Assembly (NCBI GenBank): GCA_023390655.1
Contig: JAEWCL010000007.1
Coordinates: 124,001-188,000 of the forward strand
DNA: 64,000 bases
Reading direction: 5' to 3'
Source of the DNA: Bacillota bacterium
GTDB taxonomy: Bacteria; Bacillota; Clostridia; Christensenellales; CAG-138
Positions 1-8,580 of this stretch are shown here, one piece after another (the first letter of the stretch is position 1; each line of letters starts with the position of its first letter). Both the position numbers and the translations under genes were made by a program. The notes under the pieces were generated by a model. It searched no databases. It saw only the letters and a list, made by a program, of their open reading frames with translations, and was not told the origin of the DNA.

Positions 1-1
1 T

Positions 2-640
2 CTTTCCAAGAAGGCGCGCGAAATGCTTGATGAAGCGGGGTTTCAAAAAGCAAAGATCTATGCTTCGGGCGACCTTGATGAAACCGTCATACGTGATTTA
101 AAGGCGCAGGGCGCGTGCATCGATGTATGGGGTGTCGGAACAAGGCTCATTACATCGGACGATCACCCGGCGCTCGGCGGCGTATACAAAATGTCCGCGG
201 AGCTTATAGACGGCAAGCTTATCCCCAAAATCAAGCGCAGCGACAACCCCGCAAAGGTGACGAACCCCGGCTATAAAAAAGTATACCGCCTGTACCGCAA
301 CAAAAACGGCAAGGCGATCGCGGATCTCATTACCCTTGCCGAAGAAACCATTGATACGAAGAAGCCGCTTCGCATATTCGATCCGGAACAGACATGGAAG
401 AGCATGGTGGTGACGGATTTTTCGGCGCGCGAGCTGCTGGTGCCAATATTCCTGAACGGGGAGCTTGTGTATGATCTTCCGGATATCCACGCCATACAGG
501 ACTACGCGAAAAACGAGCTTGCGACCATGTGGGAGGAATACAAGCGCTTATTGAACCCGCATGCGTACAAGGTGGACCTTTCCGATCAATTGTATGACAT
601 GAAACAGCGTCTCCTGCGGGAGCATGCAACCACATTATGA
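2..640 (+). CDS. pncB: Nicotinate phosphoribosyltransferase, C-terminal part (5' end outside window)
   Basis: Joins nicotinate to PRPP to give nicotinate mononucleotide in cytosolic NAD salvage. The frame is open from base 2, so the ATG at 23 is internal; about 212 residues remain of a family usually near 480. The segment KIYASGDLDE, the glycine-rich DVWGVGTRL phosphate-binding region and the later 'NPGYKKVYRLY' stretch are characteristic of the enzyme. The stop overlaps the ATG of the next gene (ATGA), so the lipoprotein is translationally coupled. The NadD-like and phosphoribosyltransferase-like domains two genes downstream fit an NAD/nucleotide theme. Family assignment is firm; the pncB symbol follows from it. 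Confidence 0.93.
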   Translation, partial: LSKKAREMLDEAGFQKAKIYASGDLDETVIRDLKAQGACIDVWGVGTRLITSDDHPALGGVYKMSAELIDGKLIPKIKRSDNPAKVTNPGYKKVYRLYRNKNGKAIADLITLAEETIDTKKPLRIFDPEQTWKSMVVTDFSARELLVPIFLNGELVYDLPDIHAIQDYAKNELATMWEEYKRLLNPHAYKVDLSDQLYDMKQRLLREHATTL

Positions 641-1125
641 AGAAACTGACCGCTTTATTGCTGCTGCTGCTGTTCCTGCCGGGCTGTGTCCGGCAGCAGC
701 CGGTGCTCTCCGGCGCGCCGACGCCCGTACCAACGCCCACGCCGGCGCCGTCCGCCGTGACGAGTATGGACCGCGTGATTTGGGAGACGGACGCGCTCGG
801 CGCGACCATTTATGATGAAGAGCGGCATTTTGAACGCTATCTTGCGTTCCAAAAAATCCGCGTGTTTGAATACGAGGGCAGCACGCTCATGGAGGGTATT
901 TGCGAAAACGCCTATCCGGAGGCGCTCTCCGGCAGCTATGAGATTGTATTTCAAGATAAGGACGATGTCGAGATCGCGCGTGCAAAGGTGCTCATCCGTG
1001 GGCAAGAGGATGTGTTTGCCCCGGGGAACAATACCGTATACGCCGCGATCGATACGGATATGAACATCCTGATGATGCAATTTACTCTGGGGGCGACAAA
1101 GCCCGTTCTGCCAAAGGCGGCATAA
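637..1125 (+). CDS. Putative lipoprotein of unknown function
   Basis: A 162-residue exported protein. It starts with MKK, a run of leucines and a lipobox ending LPGC, giving Cys17 as the probable lipidated residue. A Pro/Thr/Ala-rich linker (about residues 25-45) follows, then a globular C-terminal domain of about 110 residues that looks beta-rich, including 'YEIVFQDKDDVEIARAKV'. That stretch recalls FxLYD-type domains of Gram-positive lipoproteins, but this is only a resemblance. It overlaps pncB by 4 bases. I do not recognise the family and assign no function. Confidence 0.8.
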   Translation: MKKLTALLLLLLFLPGCVRQQPVLSGAPTPVPTPTPAPSAVTSMDRVIWETDALGATIYDEERHFERYLAFQKIRVFEYEGSTLMEGICENAYPEALSGSYEIVFQDKDDVEIARAKVLIRGQEDVFAPGNNTVYAAIDTDMNILMMQFTLGATKPVLPKAA

Positions 1126-1160
1126 CGAACGCATTTCCCATCACTGCATGGAGGTATCAT

Positions 1161-4100
1161 ATGCAAAAAAAGGAAGCAAGCGTACTATATACACGGCTGC
1201 TTGAAGGTCTTACCCTGCGCCCGGAGCTCTATCACACGCAGTTTTCCAGAAAATCCCTCCGAGAGCTGCTGCAAGCGTGCGGTTTCCGTGCAAGGCTCAA
1301 CGTATTTCTTGCGAATGATACATATAACAGCCGTGATGTGCTCTCGCTCTGCCAGCCCGTTATGGAGCGCCTGTGCCCCGAACAGACGGGGGACTGGCTT
1401 TTTTTGATCTACCATGCGCTTGTGGAGGAATTGTTTCCCTCGGAAGAAAAAGAGACGCTTCCGCCTTCCTTCCGGCGCGCAAGCCTGTTCTTTTTGATGA
1501 CCTACCGCCTGCTTCTTGAAGAAGAACGGCAGGGAACCCCTTTTTTGCCCGATACGCATTTTGCGTTTGCAACGGAAGAAGAATGCAGGCAAAGCGCCAT
1601 CCGGCAGGAATATGCGGACTTTCTTTCGATTGCCGCGCGCAGCTTTTTTGTGGAACTGATGCGCATTGGCCGCGATATCATGCGGTTTGATCTATTAGGC
1701 CATGTAGCGGGGGTCCACCATGTGGCCATGCACATGGCGCGCCAGCTAAAAGCGCTTGGGGTTGCGGTGGATGTCCCGCTCATTTCTGCTGCCGCGGCTA
1801 CGCATGATATCGGCAAATATGGCTGCAAGGGGGAGGAACAGCGCCGCATTCCGTATCTGCACTATTATTATACGGAGCAGTGGCTCAAGCGGCATAACCT
1901 CAATACCATCGCGCATGTGGCGGCCAACCATTCCACTTGGGATTTGGAGCTTGAAAACCTGCCCGCAGAGTCCCTGCTGCTCATTTACGCTGATTTTCGC
2001 GTAAAGAGCACAAGGACAGAGGGCGGGCGCGAGCGGATGGAGTTTTTTACGCTGCAGCAATCCTATGATGTGATATTGAATAAGCTTGATAACGTGGATG
2101 ATCAGAAACGCCGTAGGTACGAGCGTGTCTACCGAAAGCTTGCCGATTTTGAAGCGTATATGGCCTCTTTGGGCGTTAATACCGATCCGTTTTCGGAGGA
2201 AGCGGGCGTCGCCGTATATCGGGACGCCGCGCTGCTTGAAGGCGAAGGGGCAGTCACAGCGCTCAAATTCCAGGCGATCTCCCACAACCTCACGCTCATG
2301 CACCGCATCAGCTCGGAGACCGCGTTTGCCGATCTTCTCGAAGATGCGCGCACCCAGACGGATTGGCAGAACATCCGCACGTATCTTGATATCCTGGGCG
2401 AATATTTTAGTTACATGACGCAGAACCAGAAAACCAATACCATGCGGTTTTTGTATGAGCTGTTCATGCATAGCCACGGGGATATCCGCTATCAGGCGGC
2501 AACATTGTATGCCCGGATTTTGTCCAGCTTTGACGTCGTTTACCGGAAAGAGCTTCCCCGCAACATCACCATGCCGGTTTTGGGGCCCACGAGCTTTGCC
2601 GTCTTCCGGGAAAGTCTGGAGCAGATTTTGCTGCCGGATCATAAAATTGCGCCCAACCACAGCGCATGGATTTCCTATACGCTCAAGGTGATTCTTCCTG
2701 CCCTGTTCGCCTGCTGCAAACAGGCGGATGTGGAAACATACCTTGCAATCTACCTTGAATGCTTTGAAAACGAGCGGTATCTGGAGCCCGCAACCGCTTT
2801 CGTGCTGTTGGACAGCATCCTGCGTGTGCCCGAATATGTCATAAAGACGGAGCATTTTCTTGAGCCGCTCTCGGTGGCGGCAAAGATTGCCTCGCTTTCG
2901 GAAACCCGGATGCAGGCGGCGGCGCTGCGGCTTGTGAACCATGTGCTCAAGCGGGAAGGGGAGACGGCCTTCCTTATGCCGCTCATTCGCCGCGTGATTG
3001 ACGCGCTGCCCGAGGAAAAAGAGCCTGTCATCGATTATCTGCTGTGTGTCGCAGCGCCGTATCTTGAAGGCTACGAAATGCAGGAATCGTTAAGCGTACT
3101 GCGGCTGGAACGGCTCGACAGCGCCGACCTGTTTTTGGAGAATTTAAAGACCGCTACGCCGTGGGTAATCAAAGAAGTGAATATTGAGCTTCTACTGTAC
3201 CGCGTGCATCATGGCGGGCAGGCGCATGCGTTTCAGGTAGCGGCCCATTTTGCAAACCTGATCCGCGTGAGCGAGCGCTTTGCCGTACGCAACCGCGCGG
3301 GGGAGGCGCTTGTCGAGCTTGCGGCGGTGCTCACGCTGGACCAGCGCAACGAAATCGCCGTGGAACTCATCCGCAGTCTTGAAAGCGCGACGCATGAGTT
3401 TTCCAAATACATCCCGCAGTATCTTGGGCGCTTTATGCTCTACCTGCACCCCAAGGAGCTCGATGAGTCGCTCAGCGAGCTTACGCGCTACATCAAGTCC
3501 TCAAACGAGCCCGCCGCCTGTGTGACGCTTGAAACGTTGGGGATACTACTGCAGCATTATTCGGAAGTGTACCGGGACGCTTTTTCGGAAACCGGTGAAG
3601 CGTTTGAAACGCGCAAACGCAGGATGCTGAGCATGCTCTTAAGCGGCATTGCGCACCACAATGAGGCAACCGCCCGCGTGGCGCTGTTTGTGGTGGGACG
3701 GTACCTGTTTGGCGGTGCTATTTCCCACACGGAGCTTTGCGGTTTATTCGGCATCATCTATAAAAAGCTGCTGACGCTTGTGCGGGAGCAAACGCCGGGC
3801 AATCTGACGTTTTTCAGCAACGCGGCGGCGCTCAACCACATTTACCGTTTTGTGATTGAAGCGGAAGCCGCGCAGTCCCCACTCCGGTTTGAGACTTTCC
3901 CAAAAGCGGTATTTTTCCCCGGCACCTTTGACCCGTTTTCCGCAAGCCATATGGGTATTGTCAATCAAATCCGCGCGCTTGGGTTTGAGGTCTATCTTGC
4001 CATCGATGAATTCAGCTGGTCAAAGCACACGCAACCGCATATGGTCCGGCGGCGCATTGCCAACATGTCCATCGCGGATACATTTGGCGTCTATCTCTTT

Positions 4101-6062
4101 CCGGACGATATTCCGGTCAACCTTGCAAACCCGGCGGATTTATTGCGCTTAAGCGCCTTGTTTGCCGAAAAAAAGCTCTATATTGCCGTAGGGAGCGACG
4201 TGGTGCGAAACGCTTCCGCCTATAAAAACGTGCCGACGCCCGGATCGGTGCACGGCTTCCATCATGTTCTGTTTCTCAGGGGAAAGGCAGGGACGGAATT
4301 GGAGGAGGAGCGTGCGCTGGTGCTTGCGCGCATTCAGGGCAACATCACCGAATTGATGCTGCCGCCTGCGCTTGAGGAAATCAGCTCCAGCGGCATTCGG
4401 GAGAGCGTAGACAACAACCGCGATATTTCAGCGCTCGTAGACCCAACGGTGCAGGGCTATATCTATGACAACGGCCTGTATCTGCGCGAGCCGCAGGACA
4501 AACAGCTGTTGCGGCCTGAAAAGCTGCTCTTTGAAAGCTGTTCCCCTGAGGATGGGGAGGCGCGCAGGCAGCTGTATGCGCTGGCGTTTTCAGAGCAGTT
4601 CCGGGAAGGACAACGGGGCGGCCAAACGGCCGAGGAATTATCCGCGCTGCTGCAAAAGCCGGGCGCGCAGATGCTGCTGCTGCGGCAGGAGGACACAAAA
4701 AGCGAGGTGCGCGGGATCGCACTTTACTATACGACGAGTGCAGCCGAGCTGTATGCGGAGTTCGAGAACATCCGCCTTGCAGAATATATTAGAAGGCATA
4801 CCTCCGGAAAAATTGCCGTGCTCGCCGGCATTTATGTCAACAAAGGGTTTGGCAGGCGTGATACGATACGGCTGCTGCTCAACGAAGCGCTTGCGCTGTG
4901 TCTGCGGCAGGATTATACATATGCCCTGGCGATTGCCGCCAATTGTCCCCCGGAGGAGGAGTTCTTTCTCGCGCTGGAGCGGCAGGGATTTTTGCGCATG
5001 CCCGACCCCGTGCGCGGCGCACCCGTCTATGCGGTGGATATGCGCACGCCCATTGCCATTGTGGAGGATATCCATGAGCGCATCAAAGCTCCGCTTGCGG
5101 GGGATGAGGAAGTGGTGCGCGTGCTGCGCGAGGCGCACGGGCGCTTTTCCGCCGCAATGGCGGGGCTATTTCCGGGGCGGCTGGTGCTTTCCTTCCACGC
5201 GGGCGTACTCAACCACGCGCTCATCAGCAAGGTAATGAAGGCAAACGGGGTCGATACCCTGCCGCAGGACAGCCGCATGCTGGGGGATGCGATGTGCGTA
5301 CCCTACGGAAAAACGCTGCGCGGCATGCTTGTACCCAATACCGTAACAAAAAGCCTGCATGTGGAAAAGATGTATGCGCCGGATATGAAGAGCTTCCGCA
5401 TTACGGAGTACCCGGGATACGCCTCGCTTGTCAACCAGATGCGCACCATCAAGTCCTTTCAGCGTCCGGTGCTGCTGGTGGATGATCTCTTGCACAAAGG
5501 CTACCGGCTTGAAGCGCTGGACCCGCTGTTCAAGCAGGAAGGGCTTGATATCAGGCAGATCATTGTCGGCCTGATGTCCGGCAGGGGAAAGGATCTGATG
5601 TCCGTACAGGGCAGAAGTGCGGACTGCGTCTACTTTATTCCGAACCTGCGCTACTGGTTTGTGGAAAGTGAACTTTATCCGTTTCTTGGCGGAGACAGTG
5701 TGGACAGAAACGGCAGGCGGACGTACCTGCTGCCCTCCATTAACCAGATACTGCCGTATACGGCGCCCGCATTTATTTCGGGTACATCATCCAAGGCGCT
5801 GTTTACGCTTTCCAAGACATGCCTGGAGAATTCCTGCGAAATTCTGCGCACGCTCGAACGCAGGCACCAGGAGCTTTTCAGCTTTAATCTAACGCTCAGG
5901 CGTCTGGGCGAAGCCCTGCACACGCCGCGCGTGCCGGACAGGGGCGGCTGCATGCGCTATGACCGCGTGCTCTCTCCAAGCGTCTATCTGGAAAATGATA
6001 TTGAACAGCTACTGCGCATGGAACCAATTATCCGGGAGGAGGAACGGGATGGACGCAATTAA
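1161..6062 (+). CDS. 1633-residue fusion: HD, helical repeats, NadD-like, GNAT-like and PRTase-like domains
   Basis: A very large cytosolic protein with no signal peptide; the start is set by GGAGG seven bases upstream. Domains I read in order: an HD-type domain around 175-285 (H186/H187, H215-D216 in 'THDIGKYG', H252, H257); a long helical, HEAT-like stretch about 300-900; a nucleotidylyltransferase fold about 912-1110 starting VFFPGTFDPF and ending ISSSGIR...YIYDNGLY, the NadD C-terminal signature; a GNAT-like region about 1125-1290 ('VNKGFGRR'); and a C-terminal phosphoribosyltransferase-like part with PRPP-type loop VLLVDDLLHKG near 1434. The usual HxGH of the adenylyltransferase reads SASH, so the first His is lost. 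The reaction is unknown; nucleotide or NAD-related metabolism is inferred from domains and from pncB nearby. Its 3' end overlaps the next gene by 14 bases. Confidence 0.85.
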   Translation: MQKKEASVLYTRLLEGLTLRPELYHTQFSRKSLRELLQACGFRARLNVFLANDTYNSRDVLSLCQPVMERLCPEQTGDWLFLIYHALVEELFPSEEKETLPPSFRRASLFFLMTYRLLLEEERQGTPFLPDTHFAFATEEECRQSAIRQEYADFLSIAARSFFVELMRIGRDIMRFDLLGHVAGVHHVAMHMARQLKALGVAVDVPLISAAAATHDIGKYGCKGEEQRRIPYLHYYYTEQWLKRHNLNTIAHVAANHSTWDLELENLPAESLLLIYADFRVKSTRTEGGRERMEFFTLQQSYDVILNKLDNVDDQKRRRYERVYRKLADFEAYMASLGVNTDPFSEEAGVAVYRDAALLEGEGAVTALKFQAISHNLTLMHRISSETAFADLLEDARTQTDWQNIRTYLDILGEYFSYMTQNQKTNTMRFLYELFMHSHGDIRYQAATLYARILSSFDVVYRKELPRNITMPVLGPTSFAVFRESLEQILLPDHKIAPNHSAWISYTLKVILPALFACCKQADVETYLAIYLECFENERYLEPATAFVLLDSILRVPEYVIKTEHFLEPLSVAAKIASLSETRMQAAALRLVNHVLKREGETAFLMPLIRRVIDALPEEKEPVIDYLLCVAAPYLEGYEMQESLSVLRLERLDSADLFLENLKTATPWVIKEVNIELLLYRVHHGGQAHAFQVAAHFANLIRVSERFAVRNRAGEALVELAAVLTLDQRNEIAVELIRSLESATHEFSKYIPQYLGRFMLYLHPKELDESLSELTRYIKSSNEPAACVTLETLGILLQHYSEVYRDAFSETGEAFETRKRRMLSMLLSGIAHHNEATARVALFVVGRYLFGGAISHTELCGLFGIIYKKLLTLVREQTPGNLTFFSNAAALNHIYRFVIEAEAAQSPLRFETFPKAVFFPGTFDPFSASHMGIVNQIRALGFEVYLAIDEFSWSKHTQPHMVRRRIANMSIADTFGVYLFPDDIPVNLANPADLLRLSALFAEKKLYIAVGSDVVRNASAYKNVPTPGSVHGFHHVLFLRGKAGTELEEERALVLARIQGNITELMLPPALEEISSSGIRESVDNNRDISALVDPTVQGYIYDNGLYLREPQDKQLLRPEKLLFESCSPEDGEARRQLYALAFSEQFREGQRGGQTAEELSALLQKPGAQMLLLRQEDTKSEVRGIALYYTTSAAELYAEFENIRLAEYIRRHTSGKIAVLAGIYVNKGFGRRDTIRLLLNEALALCLRQDYTYALAIAANCPPEEEFFLALERQGFLRMPDPVRGAPVYAVDMRTPIAIVEDIHERIKAPLAGDEEVVRVLREAHGRFSAAMAGLFPGRLVLSFHAGVLNHALISKVMKANGVDTLPQDSRMLGDAMCVPYGKTLRGMLVPNTVTKSLHVEKMYAPDMKSFRITEYPGYASLVNQMRTIKSFQRPVLLVDDLLHKGYRLEALDPLFKQEGLDIRQIIVGLMSGRGKDLMSVQGRSADCVYFIPNLRYWFVESELYPFLGGDSVDRNGRRTYLLPSINQILPYTAPAFISGTSSKALFTLSKTCLENSCEILRTLERRHQELFSFNLTLRRLGEALHTPRVPDRGGCMRYDRVLSPSVYLENDIEQLLRMEPIIREEERDGRN

Positions 6063-7239
6063 GAAATTCGAACAGGCGGACGGCAGCCTACTGTATGCGG
6101 TGGAACGCGATCCGCTCTTTGCAAAAGCCTCGTGCCTGGTTACACATCCCGGCCAGTTGACCGATATGGAGAGCGTGTGCTGGCTCAATACCAATGCGCT
6201 TTATTCTTATCGAGTTTCGGAACGGGAAGCGATATTGATGCGGCAGGGGCGGGCGAGGATTGTAAACCAAAGGCATCCTGCGGCGGACAGGCTTATGCGG
6301 AACATACGAACGGCACAGAAAAAGCGCATCCACATTCTGGCGCTTGGGGATGTGGGCGCGACGCTACTACTGGGCTTAAAGCTTTTGGGCGGGGATATTG
6401 TTTCTACAATCGGTATCTACGATGCGAGAGAAGGCTTTGCCGAACGCTACGAGCAGGAGATGAACCAAATTACAGAGCCGTTCCGCTACGATGCGCTGCC
6501 AGCGGTAGAAGCCGTCACAAAAGAGGCGCTCTTCAACTGCGATGTGTTCCTGTTCTGTGCTTCCGCGGGAGTGCCCGCGGTAGGTGCCGCGATAGAAGAT
6601 GTGCGTATGGCGCAGCTTGCGGGCAATCTGCTCATCTTGAAGGAGTATGCGCGCATGTCGCGGAATACCCGCTTTGCGGGGATATTCGGCGTCGTTTCCG
6701 ATCCTGTGGACATTTTGTGCCGGTATGCGTTTTTAGAGAGCAACCGTACGGAAACTGGGGAATACGACCATCTCGGCCTGTTGGCCGAACAAATCCGCGG
6801 ATACGGCCTGGGCGTGATGAACGCCCGCGCCGCGTATTACGCAAAAAAAGAAACGCGCTTTGCTTCCTTTCTTTCGGAAGGGCGCGCATACGGCCCGCAC
6901 GGGCAGGGGCTTGTCATTGCAAACAGCATCGAACGCTATGACGATGCGCTCTCAAAAGAACTTACAAGGAAGACCATCGAAGCGAATCTCGCCGTGCGCG
7001 CGCTGGGCTTTAAGCCTTATCTCGCGCCTGCCATTTCTTCGGGTGCGCTTTCGATCTTAGCGACGCTGCGCGGAGAGTGGCACTACAGCGCCATTGCCTT
7101 GGGCGGCATATACTTTGGCTGCAGGAACCGGCAGACGCCGTACGGGCTGGAAACAGAGGTGCTGCCGCTTGAAAAAAGCCTGTATGAACGGCTCAAGGAA
7201 ACTGAACGTACGCTAAAGCGGCAGGGAGAGGCGCTTTAG
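6049..7239 (+). CDS. Lactate/malate dehydrogenase-like protein
   Basis: A 396-residue protein; the ATG at 6049 has GGAGGAGG just upstream and lies inside the end of the giant fusion gene, so the two are translationally coupled. It follows the LDH/MDH superfamily plan at low identity: an N-terminal extension of about 90 residues, a Rossmann beta-alpha-beta at 94-125 (IHILALGDVGATLLLG), VVSDPVDIL at 215-223 where LDH/MDH have SNPVD, an Arg in MNARAAYY matching the substrate-binding Arg171 region, and GPHGQG near 283 matching the catalytic-His loop. The Asp of the catalytic Asp-His pair is Asn here. Real activity and substrate are unknown; family call is from motif pattern only. Confidence 0.7.
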   Translation: MDAIKKFEQADGSLLYAVERDPLFAKASCLVTHPGQLTDMESVCWLNTNALYSYRVSEREAILMRQGRARIVNQRHPAADRLMRNIRTAQKKRIHILALGDVGATLLLGLKLLGGDIVSTIGIYDAREGFAERYEQEMNQITEPFRYDALPAVEAVTKEALFNCDVFLFCASAGVPAVGAAIEDVRMAQLAGNLLILKEYARMSRNTRFAGIFGVVSDPVDILCRYAFLESNRTETGEYDHLGLLAEQIRGYGLGVMNARAAYYAKKETRFASFLSEGRAYGPHGQGLVIANSIERYDDALSKELTRKTIEANLAVRALGFKPYLAPAISSGALSILATLRGEWHYSAIALGGIYFGCRNRQTPYGLETEVLPLEKSLYERLKETERTLKRQGEAL

Positions 7240-7243
7240 CGCC

Positions 7244-8377
7244 TCAGCCGGCGGTTTCATAATAGGCAAGCAACAGGTCCACCATTTCGCCATAGCTTCT
7301 TACGCCGCTGTCCTGCTGATTGTATTTGAGGTATCCGTCGTTCACCTTGGTCACCGCTTCCTCCACCGGCCCTTCAAATGCCTCCCAATAGGCGTCATAG
7401 TCCGCAAGGTCCCGTTGGATGCCTTCGCCGTAAGCATCATAAAGCGCATAATACGCCTGCCTGTCCACCTTATGCAACTGGTTACCGCTGTGGATGAGTG
7501 CAAGCATCACGCCGGAATACTGGGTCGAAATGTCGTCTGATGCCATACAGGCAAGATATGCGGCGAAATTTGCCTCGTCTTCCCGGGCAATTCCCAGGCT
7601 GTGCGCGCTTTCATGCGCCGCGGAGGAGGGGATGAGCAGCGCAGGTTGGTCGATATTGACGTTCGGCTCCGCCGTGAATGGGATATAGATGCCGGAAATC
7701 CCGGCCCAGCTTAAGCCGGTGGACAAGAGCACCGTCTTAGGGCGCGCGGCGCCAGAGCCAATTTGAGGCAATGCTGCGTTCAGGTTGCGGTACGCCTTTG
7801 GAATTTCATCAAAGCTTTTCTGTATGCCGCCGGGCAACGTGAATACGCCGCGCGCGTCCTCCGGAACCTGTTTGCGGAGGCTGTTTGCACGCGCCGCAAG
7901 CGCTATGCACAGTGCGTTAAGCTCTGCAACCGGCCGCTCTTTGACATCCAGCGCAAGCCGGTAGCGGAGCCCCGGGCGGGAGTAGTTAAAGCCCCAAAGC
8001 ATATAAAACCCGTTAAAAAGAAGCCCGGCAACAAGCAGCAGCGTCAGTACAAAATGGGTGAACTTCAGCCAGGTGATACGCCTTGTAAACACGCGTACAA
8101 TCTTGACGATGGCGAGCGCTGGGATACCGAGTATAAGCGCATACAGCAGCCACTCCGCAACGGAAAACGGAACGATGCCGGATACCGTACGCAGTATGGC
8201 GTTTACAACGGGATAAATTCCCTGCCCGTAGACGCGCTCTACAAAAAGCGGATTACTCGCCGCAAGGCGCGGCAACAGAACGGCAAGCGGAAACAGCAGC
8301 AGCCAAAGAAGCCGCCAGAGTTCCCTTTTCCATTCCGCAGGCAAGAAACGATGCAAAATGTACTCTTTTTTCTCCAT
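7244..8377 (-). CDS. DUF3810-type membrane zinc metallopeptidase
   Basis: A 377-residue membrane protein. Three hydrophobic segments lie in the N-terminal third (RELWRLLWLLLF, AEWLLYALILGI, FVLTLLLVAGLLF). A large extracytoplasmic domain follows, carrying HESAH (an HExxH zinc motif) in 'AAHESAHSLGI' and a downstream EDEANFAAY that can supply the third ligand, as in gluzincins. This matches my memory of DUF3810. The M at 8377 precedes a natural N-terminus, MEKKEYILH, and the longer frame to 8521 would add unlikely sequence; no good ribosome binding site is visible, and a TATACT lies unusually close upstream. Substrate unknown. It converges on the LDH-like gene with a 4-base gap. Confidence 0.75.
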   Translation of the reverse strand: MEKKEYILHRFLPAEWKRELWRLLWLLLFPLAVLLPRLAASNPLFVERVYGQGIYPVVNAILRTVSGIVPFSVAEWLLYALILGIPALAIVKIVRVFTRRITWLKFTHFVLTLLLVAGLLFNGFYMLWGFNYSRPGLRYRLALDVKERPVAELNALCIALAARANSLRKQVPEDARGVFTLPGGIQKSFDEIPKAYRNLNAALPQIGSGAARPKTVLLSTGLSWAGISGIYIPFTAEPNVNIDQPALLIPSSAAHESAHSLGIAREDEANFAAYLACMASDDISTQYSGVMLALIHSGNQLHKVDRQAYYALYDAYGEGIQRDLADYDAYWEAFEGPVEEAVTKVNDGYLKYNQQDSGVRSYGEMVDLLLAYYETAG

Positions 8378-8409
8378 GTGCACAGTATACCATGAAGTGA
8401 AGCGGATAT

Positions 8410-8480
8410 GGTATCCTCTTGCGTATGTGCGTTCGCCCCGAAAGGGCGAAAATCGCACGCGCAAATAGCCGTATGATACC
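8410..8480. other. Nested inverted repeat between divergent genes
   Basis: TTCGCCC-cgaaa-GGGCGAA (8432-8450) is flanked by GTGCG (8427-8431) and CGCAC (8454-8458), and further out by GGTATC (8410-8415) and GATACC (8475-8480). It sits between the divergent DUF3810 gene and the sugar isomerase gene. There is no clear T-run on either side, so a regulatory or RNA-structure role is as likely as termination. Confidence 0.5.
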
Positions 8481-8580
8481 GCTGCGAGTGGCATACCATA
8501 TTGCCATTGTGTCAAAAACAAGTTCTTTTCTTGCCGGCAGGGGGATGATATACTTATAACGATTACGGGAGGCGATCCAT

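Noticed and set aside
1746..2942. Long minus-strand frame of 398 codons
   Set aside because: It lies wholly inside the 1633-residue gene, has no ribosome binding site, and its translation is His/Arg-rich with no recognisable domain; a shadow of the sense codon bias.
4465..5235. Alternative + frame of 256 codons inside the giant fusion gene, possible frameshift
   Set aside because: The main frame is uninterrupted and keeps domain signatures on both sides, so no frameshift is needed.
6132..6941. + strand frame of 269 codons in the LDH-like gene
   Set aside because: Cys/Arg/Gly-rich translation without motifs, whereas the other frame shows the dehydrogenase pattern.
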